Both the position numbers and the translations under genes were made by a program. This document shows positions 1-11,699 of a stretch of 64,000 nucleotides of DNA, piece by piece. Source of the DNA: Marinilabiliales bacterium (GTDB lineage: Bacteria; Bacteroidota; Bacteroidia; Bacteroidales; ML635J-15); the NCBI GenBank assembly GCA_002869385.1, contig PKTB01000006.1:152509-216508 (forward strand), given 5' to 3'. Under the pieces are notes generated by a model. That model searched no databases and was not told the DNA's origin. It was given only the letters and a program-made list of their open reading frames with translations. Positions within the stretch are counted from its first letter, which is position 1. Each line of letters begins with the position of its first letter.

Positions 1-1
1 T

Positions 2-613
2 TCAATAGCAAATACTCCAAGCACAATTGCAGGATACGGAATTACTGATGCAATGACTACAGCACATGCTTCAAATTCAATAAATACATCTGATATTACT
101 AACTGGAATAATGCATATTCATGGGGAGATCATTCAGTACAAAATTACTTAGAAAAAAGCGGTGGTACAATGAGTGGAAATTTGAATGCAAGTGGTACAT
201 CCAATATTTCTGGTTTTAATGCAAACATAACGAATAGTACAAACTCTACTTACACTCTTTCTCAGTCTGATAATGGGAAAGTCATAAATATAAACAACTC
301 CGGCAATGTCAGTTTTGTAATTCCTTCAGGCTTATCAGATGGTTTCAATTGTTTGGTTGTACAAAATGGCACAGGTCAAGTAGTCTTTAGTGCAGGATCG
401 GGAGTTACAATACATAATAGACAGAATTTCGACAGAACTGCAGGACAATATGCGATAGCAACAATAGTAAATATAGGTTATGAAACATTCGTTATTTCTG
501 GTGATATGCAATATAATTATGAAGAAAATACAAATTATTTTAATAATATTATTTACCTCACAATTATCAATTGGTCAAATTGTACTACCAGCTTATCAAG
601 GTACATTTTATAG
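2..613 (+). CDS. Partial phage tail-fibre-like / surface repeat protein (5' truncated by window)
   Basis: Open frame from base 2 (SIANTPSTIAGYGITDAMTT...) with the STIAGYGITDA motif typical of tail-fibre-like proteins; C-terminal part overlaps the next gene. Confidence 0.55.
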   Translation, partial: SIANTPSTIAGYGITDAMTTAHASNSINTSDITNWNNAYSWGDHSVQNYLEKSGGTMSGNLNASGTSNISGFNANITNSTNSTYTLSQSDNGKVININNSGNVSFVIPSGLSDGFNCLVVQNGTGQVVFSAGSGVTIHNRQNFDRTAGQYAIATIVNIGYETFVISGDMQYNYEENTNYFNNIIYLTIINWSNCTTSLSRYIL

Positions 614-1253
614 TCAAAATTGTGATTGCGGTATTGTTTATGATTATGATGGAAATATATACAATACCATTATAATTGGAAATCAATGTTGGATGAAAGA
701 GAATCTCAAAACAACTCATTACTCAGATGGAACTGAAATACCTGTCGGAAATATATGTGATTACGAAAATAACCCTACATACTCAGACACATATGGAAAG
801 CTTTATACTTGGGCGTGAATAATGAATGGAGAACTTTCGAGTAATACTAATCCTAGTAATATTCAAGGAGTATGTCCAGTTGGTTGGCACCTTCCTAGCG
901 ATTCTGAATGGATAGAATTAGAAGTCTTTCTTGGCATGAGTACAGCTGATGCAAATCTTGATGCTAAATTAAGAGGAGATATAGGTGGGAAACTAAAAGA
1001 GGTTGGAACTACACATTGGACAACACCAAATACAGGAGCCACAAATGAATCTGGGTTTACTGCCCTACCGGGAGGTACAAGAAACAATGTCGGGACATAT
1101 TCAGGAATAGGACTTTATAATGCATTTTGGTCAGCAACCGAATCAAACTCCATACAATCGCAATACAGACTAATATACTATGACAACACTGCAATATGGA
1201 GAGGTCCTCACATGAAAGTCGATGCAAAAAGTATTAGGTGCATTAAAGATTAG
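519..1253 (+). pseudogene. Secreted FISUMP-domain (Fibrobacter succinogenes paralogous) protein interrupted by in-frame TGA at 816-818
   Basis: MKKIQIILIILFTSQLSIGQ signal peptide at 519; QCWMKENLKTTHYSDGTEIP...YGKLYTWA*IMNGE...QGVCPVGWHLPSDSEW...SIRCIKD; both halves in the same frame. Confidence 0.7.
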
Positions 1254-1378
1254 CATTTTTTATTTTAAATATATCAGCTCCACCAAGCTTACGAAGTAAT
1301 TTCATAAGTTAATCAAAGAAAACATTGAGCAATAAGGATAATATTAAATCTATAAATCGTACAAGTTCAAATTGTGAA

Positions 1379-1406
1379 CCACATCGGTCACCTGTCACGC
1401 GACATC
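1379..1406 (+). repeat. Heptanucleotide tandem repeat (GGTCAYC type)
   Basis: CCACATC GGTCACC TGTCACG CGACATC. Confidence 0.5.
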
Positions 1407-1460
1407 CAACAAACATTTGGCTATTGTTCAATTATTAACTTATTTTGCAAAAAAATAATT

Positions 1461-2126
1461 ATGGCAAAGAAAATATCAATAGACCCAATAGGAAAACTCC
1501 TTGGCTTAAGACATAAATCACATCCATGGCACGGGATAGAAATTGGTGAAAATGCCCCTGAAGAATTAACCTGCTTTATCGAAATGGTACCTACTGATAC
1601 TGTAAAATACGAAATTGATAAAGTTACTGGTTATCTTACAATTGACAGACCACAGAAGTTTTCTAGTATTCTACCAGCACTTTATGGATTTATTCCACAA
1701 ACATACTGCGGTAAAAGAGTAGGCAAAATGAGTGCTGAAGCAGTGAATAAACCCGATGTTGTTGGAGACGGCGACCCGTTGGATGTATGTATCCTAACAG
1801 AAAAAGACGTTGCTCATGGTGATGTTCTTGCAAGAGCTATCCCTATTGGTGGATTCAAAATGATTGATGGTAATCATGCCGATGATAAGATTATTGCTGT
1901 TCTTAAGAATGATGCAATGTATTCCAATTTTAAAGATATAAGTGAATTACCTGAATCTGTTGTTAATCGCTTAAAACATTACTTTCTTACTTATAAAGAA
2001 ATGCCTGGTGAAGTTGGAAAACGTTGCGAAATTGCTCATATTTACGGAAGAGAAAAAGCTCACGAATTAATCAGTCTTGCTGTTGATGACTACAAAGAGC
2101 ATATCGAGAAATTGATGTTTGAATAA
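1461..2126 (+). CDS. ppa: Inorganic pyrophosphatase
   Basis: ORF 1374-2126; likely start ATG 1461 (MAKKISIDPIG...); GDGDPLDVCIL motif. Confidence 0.9.
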   Translation: MAKKISIDPIGKLLGLRHKSHPWHGIEIGENAPEELTCFIEMVPTDTVKYEIDKVTGYLTIDRPQKFSSILPALYGFIPQTYCGKRVGKMSAEAVNKPDVVGDGDPLDVCILTEKDVAHGDVLARAIPIGGFKMIDGNHADDKIIAVLKNDAMYSNFKDISELPESVVNRLKHYFLTYKEMPGEVGKRCEIAHIYGREKAHELISLAVDDYKEHIEKLMFE

Positions 2127-2133
2127 AATGTTT

Positions 2134-2154
2134 GATGACCGATGACGGATGTCA
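2134..2154 (-). repeat. Heptanucleotide tandem repeat (GGTCAYC type, reverse orientation)
   Basis: GATGACC GATGACG GATGTCA. Confidence 0.55.
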
Positions 2155-2212
2155 GATATTGGGGAATGCTAGAAGGCCGAAGTGGAAAATATTAATTACA
2201 AGTTTACTACTT

Positions 2213-2254
2213 TCTGATTTCTGTCCTCTGAACTCTGACTTCTGATTTTCCGAT
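2213..2254 (+). repeat. Heptanucleotide tandem repeat (TCTGAYT type)
   Basis: TCTGATT TCTGTCC TCTGAAC TCTGACT TCTGATT TTCCGAT. Confidence 0.7.
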
Positions 2255-2277
2255 TACTAATTACAAACATTTGCCGA

Positions 2278-3522
2278 TCACCTACTCACCAAGCCCTCCT
2301 CCCCATTTATCGCACCGCACATAATCTTCTCCGGAGTTTTATCTGCACTATTTACATATTTAAATGACTTACGTTTTACAATATACCTATCCTTACGTTT
2401 ACGGTATTTAAGATCCAACATTGATTCATCTGCAAGGTAAGATATGCCATGCTTATCTGTTGAAACAACAACAACTTTTGGCTCTTTAGTTAAATCAACT
2501 TCATCCAGCTTATATGTTCGTCTTTTTATATTATCACCTCTCGAGAGATACATTTCATCTGGATAAATTTGACAGACATCTGATGATTTAAAACCTCTAA
2601 TCTTAACTTCCGGACCGGTTTTTTCACATACTAAACCAAAGGTTTTGTCAATATTCATTCCTTTAAATTCACTAACTTCAAAAACATAATACGAAGGATT
2701 TCCTTGTTCGAATGACAATTCTGCTTCATACTCCTTCCAAACTTTTCCTTTCTTTTCTCCATTGTCCTCAAAATATAATTTCATATCTGTATCATATTCT
2801 TGTCCTTCTAATAAAGGAATTTTAATTGTTACCTTACTTCCTCCGTTTTGTTGAACAACTTCGTTATCAATTTGTGGTTTCACATATAACATCCCAGCAG
2901 AGCTTAAACAGTTTCCATCATCCGTTTGCAAACTACTTCCGTTATTTAATATATCACAAATTTAGTAAACCTCATTAATTTCAAAATCAACATCAGATAA
3001 TTTATAAGGGAAAAATGCACCTGCTTCAATTTCGATTACTGTACCTTTATCTGTCTCTATTACAAGGTCCGGCTCATATTCTTGCCAGATTTCTCTTGTC
3101 GACTTATCATTTTCCTCTACATATAAAACAGATATTAATACACTTCTGTTTGCACTTAATTCAATAGTATTTTCATCTGAAATGAGAGGCTTATTCTCTC
3201 CAAAATAATCCAAAACGACAAGCTCAGGATCAATCCCTTTTGAAATTATATATTCATAAACGGCTTCCACTCTGTTTCTAGACAGTAACATATTTGAATC
3301 TTCGTTTCCTGTTGAATCAGCTCGACCATATAAATGTATTTTATAATCCGATTCGCTAATGATTTCACATAAACTATCTAAACTCTGTTTGAAAACTTCG
3401 TGAATTTCATATTTATCCACATCAAAAAGGACTACTCTGTTAACTAATTCCTGTGCTGATAAAAAACTGTTTAATAAAAAAATAACACTCAGGCTGGCGG
3501 CAAAATTTCTTAGTGTTTTCAT
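2278..3522 (-). pseudogene. OmpA-like C-terminal domain secreted protein, interrupted by in-frame TAA at 2962-2964 (minus strand)
   Basis: ORFs 2962-3522 and 2278-2931 share a frame; readthrough ...EINEVY*ICDILNNGSSLQTDDGNC...; LYGRADSTGNEDSNMLLSRNRVEAV OmpA-like motif. Confidence 0.65.
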
Positions 3523-3733
3523 AATGTCTTATTTTTAGTTAAAAAAATGCATAGCAGTAGCGGAACCGAAGAAAACGGATAAACAAAAATGTGTATTTTG
3601 GAAATGATTTCTTACTCCCTCAAAAGTAAAAAGACTTACTTTCTACGCTGCTTTATCTTTAACGCCAAAAAGAGCTTATTTATTGTAATTTTTCTAATTT
3701 TTAACAAAGAATGCAAATGAAACACCTGCCATT

Positions 3734-3761
3734 GGTCATCCGTCATCGGTCACCGGTCTTT
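3734..3761 (+). repeat. Heptanucleotide tandem repeat (GGTCAYC type)
   Basis: GGTCATC CGTCATC GGTCACC GGTCTTT. Confidence 0.65.
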
Positions 3762-5200
3762 TTACTAACCACCAACCAATTAAACAAGATCATTGCAACA
3801 ACAGTTACTCCACCAATTGCAGCAAAAATCATCCAGATATTATAAGGCTGATAAGTGTTCCATAAATAGACAGTAAGGTCATGACCGTGAAGATTCATTA
3901 GTTCTCCTGCCCTATTTATATAATCAGTTTGGCTAAACGAATCAGATATTTCAGGTATATCCAAGCCCCGTTTCTCTACTTCCATTTTCAATAGGGTGAT
4001 TTTGTCAGAATGTTTTTGATAGACGCTTCCCGACAATATTCCGGCAAAGAAGTTTCCTCCTGCCATAGGCAAAAAACTGCACCCCATATAAAGAGCTGTT
4101 TTACCAGGAGGAGCGATCTTTCCAATATATTCTGTAATCTTTGGAGATCCCGCCATTTCGCCTAATCCAAATATCAAAATACTTATAAATAAGAACATTG
4201 GATTATTTGTTATAAAAGTTAGCGACAGACCGATTGTAGAAACAATAAACCCACTAATCATTGAGTGAATTGGTTTCATTTTCATTACAACATATGAAAT
4301 AATCAGTTGAAAGATAATAATGTACATTGCATCAATATTTGTAAGCATTTCAGCGGCAATTGTCTTTTCCTCTGTTCCGATTTGCTCAGCTAACCAAGGC
4401 CATATTCTGTAAATATTATCATAAACAACAGATGTGTCCATCCATTGATCAATAAAAACAGGTAAAGTATAAAACAGCTGATTATACATTGTCCAAAAAC
4501 CAACAATAATCAAGAGAAATAGTACAAATTTTAAATCTTTCAGCGCTTCAATTATATTTCGAAATATTGTTTTTATTTCTTCACCAAAAGTTTTAGTAGA
4601 TTCTTCTCTTTCCGGTTCTTTAAAAAACAAAAGCACAATTATCATATTAAATACTATTACTCCTGCCGATATATTGAAAACATTAACCCATCCACTTTGT
4701 CGGGCAAGTGAAGCAACTATCGGACCTACAAATGCACCAATATTCACAATCATATAAAATATTCCAAATCCCATTGATGAAGTTTCGTCATCTGTAGTTT
4801 TAGCAACACATGCAGAAATAATCGGCTTAAACAAAGCTGCTCCAAGAGCTAACATAATGAAAACTGCAAAAACCGATTCGTATGTCGAAACACGCCCAAG
4901 TAGAAAATATGAACTAGCAATCAATGTATATGCAATTATTAGAACTTTTTTATAGCCAATTCTATCTGCAATGGCGCCTGTTATGACAGGGAGAAAATAC
5001 AAAAAACCAACAACTGAGCCCATCATCATTCCCTTTTGAGCTTGTGTAAAACCTAAAGCTCCTGTATCGGTAGAGCCTGTAAGGTAAAGAGCAAAAAGCA
5101 TAAACATTCCATACCAAGCCCAACGTTCAAATAGCTCCATAATATTTGCTACCCAAAATGTTCTTGGAAATTTCTTTAGTATCTTGACAAATTTTGGCAT
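3743..5200 (-). CDS. MFS / POT-like peptide transporter
   Basis: 485 aa with many TM segments; ELFERWAWYGMFMLFALYL and GAIADRIGYKK motifs. Confidence 0.8.
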   Translation of the reverse strand: MPKFVKILKKFPRTFWVANIMELFERWAWYGMFMLFALYLTGSTDTGALGFTQAQKGMMMGSVVGFLYFLPVITGAIADRIGYKKVLIIAYTLIASSYFLLGRVSTYESVFAVFIMLALGAALFKPIISACVAKTTDDETSSMGFGIFYMIVNIGAFVGPIVASLARQSGWVNVFNISAGVIVFNMIIVLLFFKEPEREESTKTFGEEIKTIFRNIIEALKDLKFVLFLLIIVGFWTMYNQLFYTLPVFIDQWMDTSVVYDNIYRIWPWLAEQIGTEEKTIAAEMLTNIDAMYIIIFQLIISYVVMKMKPIHSMISGFIVSTIGLSLTFITNNPMFLFISILIFGLGEMAGSPKITEYIGKIAPPGKTALYMGCSFLPMAGGNFFAGILSGSVYQKHSDKITLLKMEVEKRGLDIPEISDSFSQTDYINRAGELMNLHGHDLTVYLWNTYQPYNIWMIFAAIGGVTVVAMILFNWLVVSKKTGDR

Positions 5201-5216
5201 AATATTTTCTTTGTCA

Positions 5217-5224
5217 CAAATCTA
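5217..5224 (-). promoter_or_regulatory. Bacteroidota -7 box TAnnTTTG
   Basis: TAGATTTG on minus strand, 17 nt upstream of the MFS gene. Confidence 0.5.
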
Positions 5225-5356
5225 TAATATTATTTATAAATGGTAAACTTTAAATTATAACATATTGAATAGTTAGTGATGGAACCTAAAGAAAGGGCTA
5301 AGTCACACTCCATACCCTATGATTATTGTTCCATGCAAATAAATTAAATATTTTTT

Positions 5357-5364
5357 TATTTTTG
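5357..5364 (+). promoter_or_regulatory. Bacteroidota -7 box TAnnTTTG
   Basis: TATTTTTG 26 nt upstream of ORF 5390. Confidence 0.55.
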
Positions 5365-5389
5365 TGATGAAATTTAAGCTAATAAAACT

Positions 5390-6694
5390 ATGAAAAGACT
5401 TTTTTACTTTGCCCTATTTGCAATTATTTCAATTAATGTAGCAGCATTTGACTTTGAATTAAGCTCAGTTGTTAAACATCCTGACAAAAACGAAATATTT
5501 ATTGCAGGAACATTTAAAACAATTATTGTTTTAGATTCTGAAACAGGAAAAACAATACGTACATTTGCTGTTGACGAACCTATTTCAGACATAGAATTTA
5601 ATCAGGATGCGAGCATGCTACTTGCTCAGGTAAAATCAAAACTTTTTTTATTAAATCCTGAAAGCGGAGAAGAGTTGTTTTCTAAAAACGGATATAGTTT
5701 TCAGCTATTTGAACAATGTCCATACTTTATTGAACTAAAAGCTTACGGAGATACAAAAGTCATCTTATATGACAGTAAAAACACAGACGTCGTAAAAGAA
5801 ATCCCACTGAATTTCCAACCAAAAGAATGTGCTTTTGATAAAGAGTTTAACAATATCTTTATTACTTCTGCAAAGATTGAAATCGGGAATTCAGAAGAGA
5901 AAAAAACACTATCAGGAAAAGTTGAGAAATCCGAATCATATAATTGTTACAATTCAGCCTATATTAAGAAGCAAGACGATGGTTTTGGATCATATATTTT
6001 AAAATTTGATATTAAAAATGATGAAATTTCAAAAAAAATAACTTGTCCTTTTGACTTTACTGCAACTTACGGATTTTCCTTACTACCAAAAGGAAACGAA
6101 ATATTTATTGCTGACTGGGATATGGTAATAAAAGTAGACAAAAAAGATATTAGCACAGCAATAGAGTGTGAGGATGCTACTTTTAATTATGCTTCAAATT
6201 TCTCTGATAATGAAAACTTCATTTGTATTGCATCAACAAAAACAGGCATATTGTACGATATAGAAAATTCCGAGTGGAAAGAATTTGATTTGCGAGATAG
6301 TTTTGAATTTGCATACACAACAGATATAATAAGCTATGACGAAAAGATATGGCTCTTATCAAAAGATTATACACTAATTGCGATGAATTATAGCGGCGAA
6401 AAGCTTGATAACTTTAAAATTGATGACGCAGGTGACGAAGGATTTAATGTCTATTACCACAATGGCTATTCAAAACAGGAAGACCGTGACAAAGAAGCAG
6501 CTATAATAAATTCTCTTTTAACAGAAATGTCGTTTGAAAATATAAATCTGGAAGATTATATCGGCAAAAGTGATGTAGTATTAGCAAACTTTAAAACAGC
6601 TACCGAGGCTCAAAACTTCTGTAAACAACTTAAAGACAATAAATTACAATATGTAACTAAAATTGCTCCAGCTGACAGAAAAACTGAAAAGTAA
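5390..6694 (+). CDS. Secreted beta-propeller/WD40-like protein of unknown function
   Basis: Signal peptide MKRLFYFALFAIISINVAA; HPDKNEIFIAGTFKTIIVLDSETGK propeller-like blades. Confidence 0.55.
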   Translation: MKRLFYFALFAIISINVAAFDFELSSVVKHPDKNEIFIAGTFKTIIVLDSETGKTIRTFAVDEPISDIEFNQDASMLLAQVKSKLFLLNPESGEELFSKNGYSFQLFEQCPYFIELKAYGDTKVILYDSKNTDVVKEIPLNFQPKECAFDKEFNNIFITSAKIEIGNSEEKKTLSGKVEKSESYNCYNSAYIKKQDDGFGSYILKFDIKNDEISKKITCPFDFTATYGFSLLPKGNEIFIADWDMVIKVDKKDISTAIECEDATFNYASNFSDNENFICIASTKTGILYDIENSEWKEFDLRDSFEFAYTTDIISYDEKIWLLSKDYTLIAMNYSGEKLDNFKIDDAGDEGFNVYYHNGYSKQEDRDKEAAIINSLLTEMSFENINLEDYIGKSDVVLANFKTATEAQNFCKQLKDNKLQYVTKIAPADRKTEK

Positions 6695-6726
6695 AGATTG
6701 TTTAGTATAACATAACATTAACAACT

Positions 6727-6775
6727 GGTCACCCGAAATCGGTCATCGATCATCGGTCACCCGTCATCACTCACC
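6727..6775 (+). repeat. Heptanucleotide tandem repeat (GGTCAYC type), seven units
   Basis: GGTCACC CGAAATC GGTCATC GATCATC GGTCACC CGTCATC ACTCACC. Confidence 0.8.
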
Positions 6776-6841
6776 CTTTGATCTAAAAATAACATCCCAT
6801 ATCATTTATTTAATGATTTTTTCTTATATTGCATTCATTGA

Positions 6842-9800
6842 TTGAGAAATAGCTACGACATGAGAAGATTTTTTACTTTAGCATTTATAATGCTCACTAT
6901 TACTGGCTTTGCACAATTAAGAACAAGTGTAATCTCCAGCTTTTCTGAAAATGAAACAAGTATAATAGCATATAAAATTGATGAGCCTGTTATTCGCGAT
7001 GTAAATGGTGGATATGGATTTATCCTCAAAACTCCCATAGAGTTTACATCTTGTGCTGTCGGTTGGAAGTCCAGTACAAATAATTATCCTGCCGGACTAT
7101 TTTAGCTTGTTTATAAAATTCATAAACCTGGAAAAGGTTGGACCGACTGGCAAATTGATGATGGATTTACAAATCCGGGTGATGCACGAACAGATTTTTA
7201 TCAATCTGACCTACTTTTTGGAATAGATGAATATACTCATGATTCAATTGAGTTTTATATCCACTGTCCTGAAGGTGAAGAGATTACAGAAGTTTATTTA
7301 ATTCTACAAGATATTAGTAAATCTATTGATGCAGATGCTATTTTAGAAGGCGACACTAATGGTTCTAAAGCATGTCCAGAATTACCTGCAATTATACCAC
7401 GATCAGAATGGTGCGGTTCATATACTTAATGTCATAATCCAACTTATGCTGTTACATACAGAACTCCTACACATACAGTTATTCATCATGGTGCAAGTCC
7501 TGATTCATACACAGATGGGTATGCGATAGTTAGATCTTACTGGAATTATCATGTAAATTATAATGGGTGGAGCGATATAGGGTATAATTATCTTGTTGAC
7601 AAATACGGAAATCTTTTCCAAGGAAGGCACAATCCAAGTATGCCATACACAGATGTTCATGGTGCACATGCAGTGTATTCAAACACATATTCTATCGGCG
7701 TTAACTTTCTTGGGAACTCCGATGCTCCTGAAACAGCCCCAACAACTCCACAATTGCAAAAATGTGCCGAATTTCTTGCATGGTGGTTCGATTATAAAGG
7801 CTACGACCCATTATCATCAGCAAGTATTTTAAACCAAGCAGGAACAGAATGGATAACAGAACCTTTAATTTGTGGACACCGTGATGTAAATCCGGGCGGT
7901 ACAACATGTCCCGGAGATGCTTTATATGCACTTTTACCAGACATCAGAACTTCAACAAATCAGATAATCATTGATTGTTCAAGTCCGTCAGATACAGAAG
8001 CCCCAACTACATCAATCTCTACTGACAGAAATTGGTATAATTCAGAATTCGAAGTAATGTTTTCTGATGCCGACAATGCTGGTGGCACAGGTGTAAAATA
8101 CAGCTTTCATCAAATAATGGACTATGATGGCACTGAATGGAGAGCAAATTCTGATAATGGTTTCTTTAATGATAACTTCACATCAGCTATACATAGCGAA
8201 TGGACTCAACTTGATGGGACATGGTCAATAAATTCAGAACATTTACTACAATCAGACGAGACAACAAGTAACTCTAATATATATGCAAGTGTAAGTCAGG
8301 AAGCAGGGAATACTTATCTTTATCACTGGCAGCAAAAATTATCCGGTTCTGGTGCAAACAGAAGGTCAGGCATGCATGTTTTCTGTAGTGATCCAACAGA
8401 TAGTGGCCGAGGTGATTCATATATGATCTACCTTAGAGTTGACAAAAACACTGTTCAGATTTATGAATATGATGATGGTTCATATGCTAATCCTGACGGA
8501 TGGTTAATCACTGAAGATTTTACAATTGATGTAGACACCTGGTATGATGTTAAGCTTATAATCAATACAAATACCGGAATAATCGATTTATATATCGATG
8601 ATGTTTTAGCTGCTTCAGCAACTGATATTACCCCTCTTACAACAGGAATAGCTATTTCTCCACGCACAGGTGATTGTCAAACAGAGTATGACGACATTAA
8701 AGTCTATACACATAGAAATAATACAATAGATGTCTTGCCTGTAATCTCAACAGAGGCCGACATACGTTACCAAAGCCCTTCTACAACTGAAGAAGCCGGA
8801 AGAATTAGAACGATTTTAATTGATAATGCAGATAATTGGTCAGAAAGTGTTTCTAAAAATATCTTTACAGATTTTGATGCTCCATCAACAAGTATAAATG
8901 TTAGCGGAAGCTGGCAAACTGATGATTTTACAAGTAATTTCACAGATACCGATGATTTAAGTGGTATAGAAAAAAGTTTGTATTGTGTATCAGATTTTAA
9001 TGGATCAAAATGGACTGCAAATATGGAAAACGGATTTGCCTACAATTCATTTGATTCAGAAATCGGTACTGAATGGACTAGTCAAGTAGGAACATGGACC
9101 CAGTCATCAGGAAAATTAGTACAAACAGACGAAACAGAAGGTAATACAAACTTATATGCTTATTTACAACAAGATCTATCAAACAGATATTTATATGAAT
9201 TTGATTTAACAATTGACGGAACTGATGCTAATAAACGTGGTGGGTTCCACTATTTCAGTGATGATCCTACACTAACAAATCGCGGAAATGGTTACTTTGT
9301 TTGGTTTAGATGGTCAAGTCAGGAATTAGAATTCTACAAAGTTACTGATGATGTTTTCTCACTAGAAAAATATTACGATATCGAATTAATTGCAGGACAA
9401 TCTTATAACATCAAAGTAATTTACGACAGAATTACAGGTGATACTTTTGTTTATATGGATGATATCTTAGTTGGTGAATACAAAGATTCCGAGCCGTATA
9501 ATACAGGTAATTATGTTTCTTTCCGCAGTGGAAATTCTAACATGTCAATTGATAATTTTAAAGTTTACAGATCCAGATATCCGGATGCAACAATTACATT
9601 ATCAGAAACAACAGATGACATCAGGTACGAGAGTGTCTCGCCCGGCAATGACGCGGCTATGATATATTCAATTGTACACGACTCTGCCAAAAATATTTCA
9701 GCTACTACAACTATTGGAGTCAAAGTTGACTGGACAGGACCAATAACCAGTGGATCTGTTTATGATGGTAGTTCAACAGATATTGACATCACCTACGAAC

Positions 9801-11617
9801 TTGGTGAAATTTCAGGCAATTTGGATGCATTTACCGATGCAAACTCATCAGTTGTTGCTTATCATTATGCAGTGGGAACCAGTCCCGGAGCAACAGATTT
9901 AATTGACTGGACAGATAATGCTTTATCTCAAAGTTTTACTAATTCGAGCGTTACATTAATTGCAGGAAACACATATTATCTTAGTGTTAAAGCCGAAAAT
10001 GGTGCTGGATTATTCTCAGATATTGAAGTTTCTGATGGATTACTGGCTGAAGGCATTACTTGTCCAAATGACACAACAGTATGTTTTAACTCTCCGGATT
10101 TTCCTTATGAATGGGGGGACCCTGAAGGTGGAAGCTTTTTTGGAGCTGGCTTTATGGGAGACAATTATTTTTCTGCAATGGTTGCAGGACCTGGTATTTT
10201 TACAGAAATCTATGAATATGGTTCTCAAACATGTGAGTTTTTCATTACAGTAAATGATGTGCCTTTTGTCATGTGCCCTGAAGATGTATATCTTCCAGTA
10301 GATGATCCTGAATGTACTATCACTGGTGCGTTGCCAATTGGTGGAACTTATTATTACAATGAAACTCCTGTTACAAGCTTTGATCCTTCAACAAATGGTA
10401 TTGGTACTTACACGATAATCTACGAGTATGTTACTCCCGAAAATTGCTCTGACTTTTGTACTTTTAATATATTCGTATACGAGCCTCTGGCTGTAAACTG
10501 TCCTGAAAACATGAGTGTATGTATAGATGATGCATCATTTACACTTTCCGGAGCTACACCTCCGGGAGGTAGCTACTCAGGAACTGGTGTAAGTGCAGGA
10601 GTGTTTAATCCAGCAGTTGCTGGTGCCGGAGAACACATAATAACATATACCTACGATACCGAATCGTGTAATTTTACTATTACCGTCAATGATTTACCTG
10701 AAGTTATTTGCCCTTCTGATATAGATGTGACTACTGATGATAGTCAGTTTACACTTAGTGGAGCAACACCAGAAGGTGGAACATATTATATTGGTGGTAA
10801 TCCTATAGTTGACTTTAATCCATCAGTTTACGGTGAGGGTGATTTTGAAGTTACATATCTTTATTCTGATGAATGTGAAAATTCATGCACATTTATTATT
10901 CACGTAACAGAAATTATTGAAGTAACATGTCCTGAAAATTTCTCAACTTGTTTAAATGATGAACCAATAAGTCTAACTGGAGCTAGTCCTGAAGGTGGAA
11001 CCTTTATAGGTCCTGGAGTTGATGCCGGAGTCTTTACTCCTGAAAACGCAGGCACAGGAGAACATGTTATTACATACTCCTACGATTTAACAGATTGTGA
11101 ATTTACAATTACAACTAATGATGTTCCTGTTATTATATGCCCTGAAGATATTACTGTTACCTATCAGGATTCTCCTTTCCCATTAGAAGGTGGAGAGCCT
11201 GAAGGTGGAATTTACTCAATTGATGGAACACCGGTATCATATATAAATCCTCCTTCATACGAAACAGGAGATTACGAAATATTATACACCTATACTGATC
11301 CATTAACGGGATGTTCAGAATCTTGCACTTTCAATCTAACAATTACTCCTTATGTGTTTATCAATCAGGAAGATTTGATTGAATTTGACATTTTCCCAAA
11401 TCCAAATACAGGAACGTTTACAGTCTTATGTGTGGATGAACATAAAGATGCAATAGTAGAATTGTTTTCAATAGAGGGCAAATTAATTCATTCAGATATT
11501 TTAAATAAAGATATTAGAAGACTAGATTTTTCAATGCCTGAATTAAATTCCGGCATATACTTTATAAGAATATCATATGAAGATTTTATAAAAAATTATA
11601 AACTGGTGATTAGGTAA
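6842..11617 (+). pseudogene. Large secreted N-acetylmuramoyl-L-alanine amidase (PGRP-like) with laminin-G-like domains, CPxx repeats and T9SS type A sorting domain; interrupted by TAG 7103-7105 and TAA 7427-7429
   Basis: Same frame from 6842 to 11617; between stops ...AIIPRSEWCGSYT*CHNPTYAVTYRTPTHTVIHHGASPD...; CGHRDVNPGGTTCPG; C-terminal FPNPNTGTFTV...YKLVIR. Confidence 0.75.
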
Positions 11618-11641
11618 TTTTAATAAAATTTGATAAAATCT

Positions 11642-11649
11642 TATTTTTG
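11642..11649 (+). promoter_or_regulatory. Bacteroidota -7 box TAnnTTTG
   Basis: TATTTTTG 50 nt upstream of ATG 11700. Confidence 0.45.
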
Positions 11650-11699
11650 TTTGTTTTATAATTTTTACTAAATTTACACCTTGAATTAACGCACTTGTT

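Noticed and set aside
2-1253. Prophage at the left end
   Set aside because: Only a tail-fibre-like fragment is visible; no capsid, terminase or lysis genes; such domains are common in non-phage Bacteroidota surface proteins.
7593-7832. ORF 7593-7832 + and 7701-7931 - as separate genes
   Set aside because: They lie within the amidase frame, which has clear PGRP-like homology.
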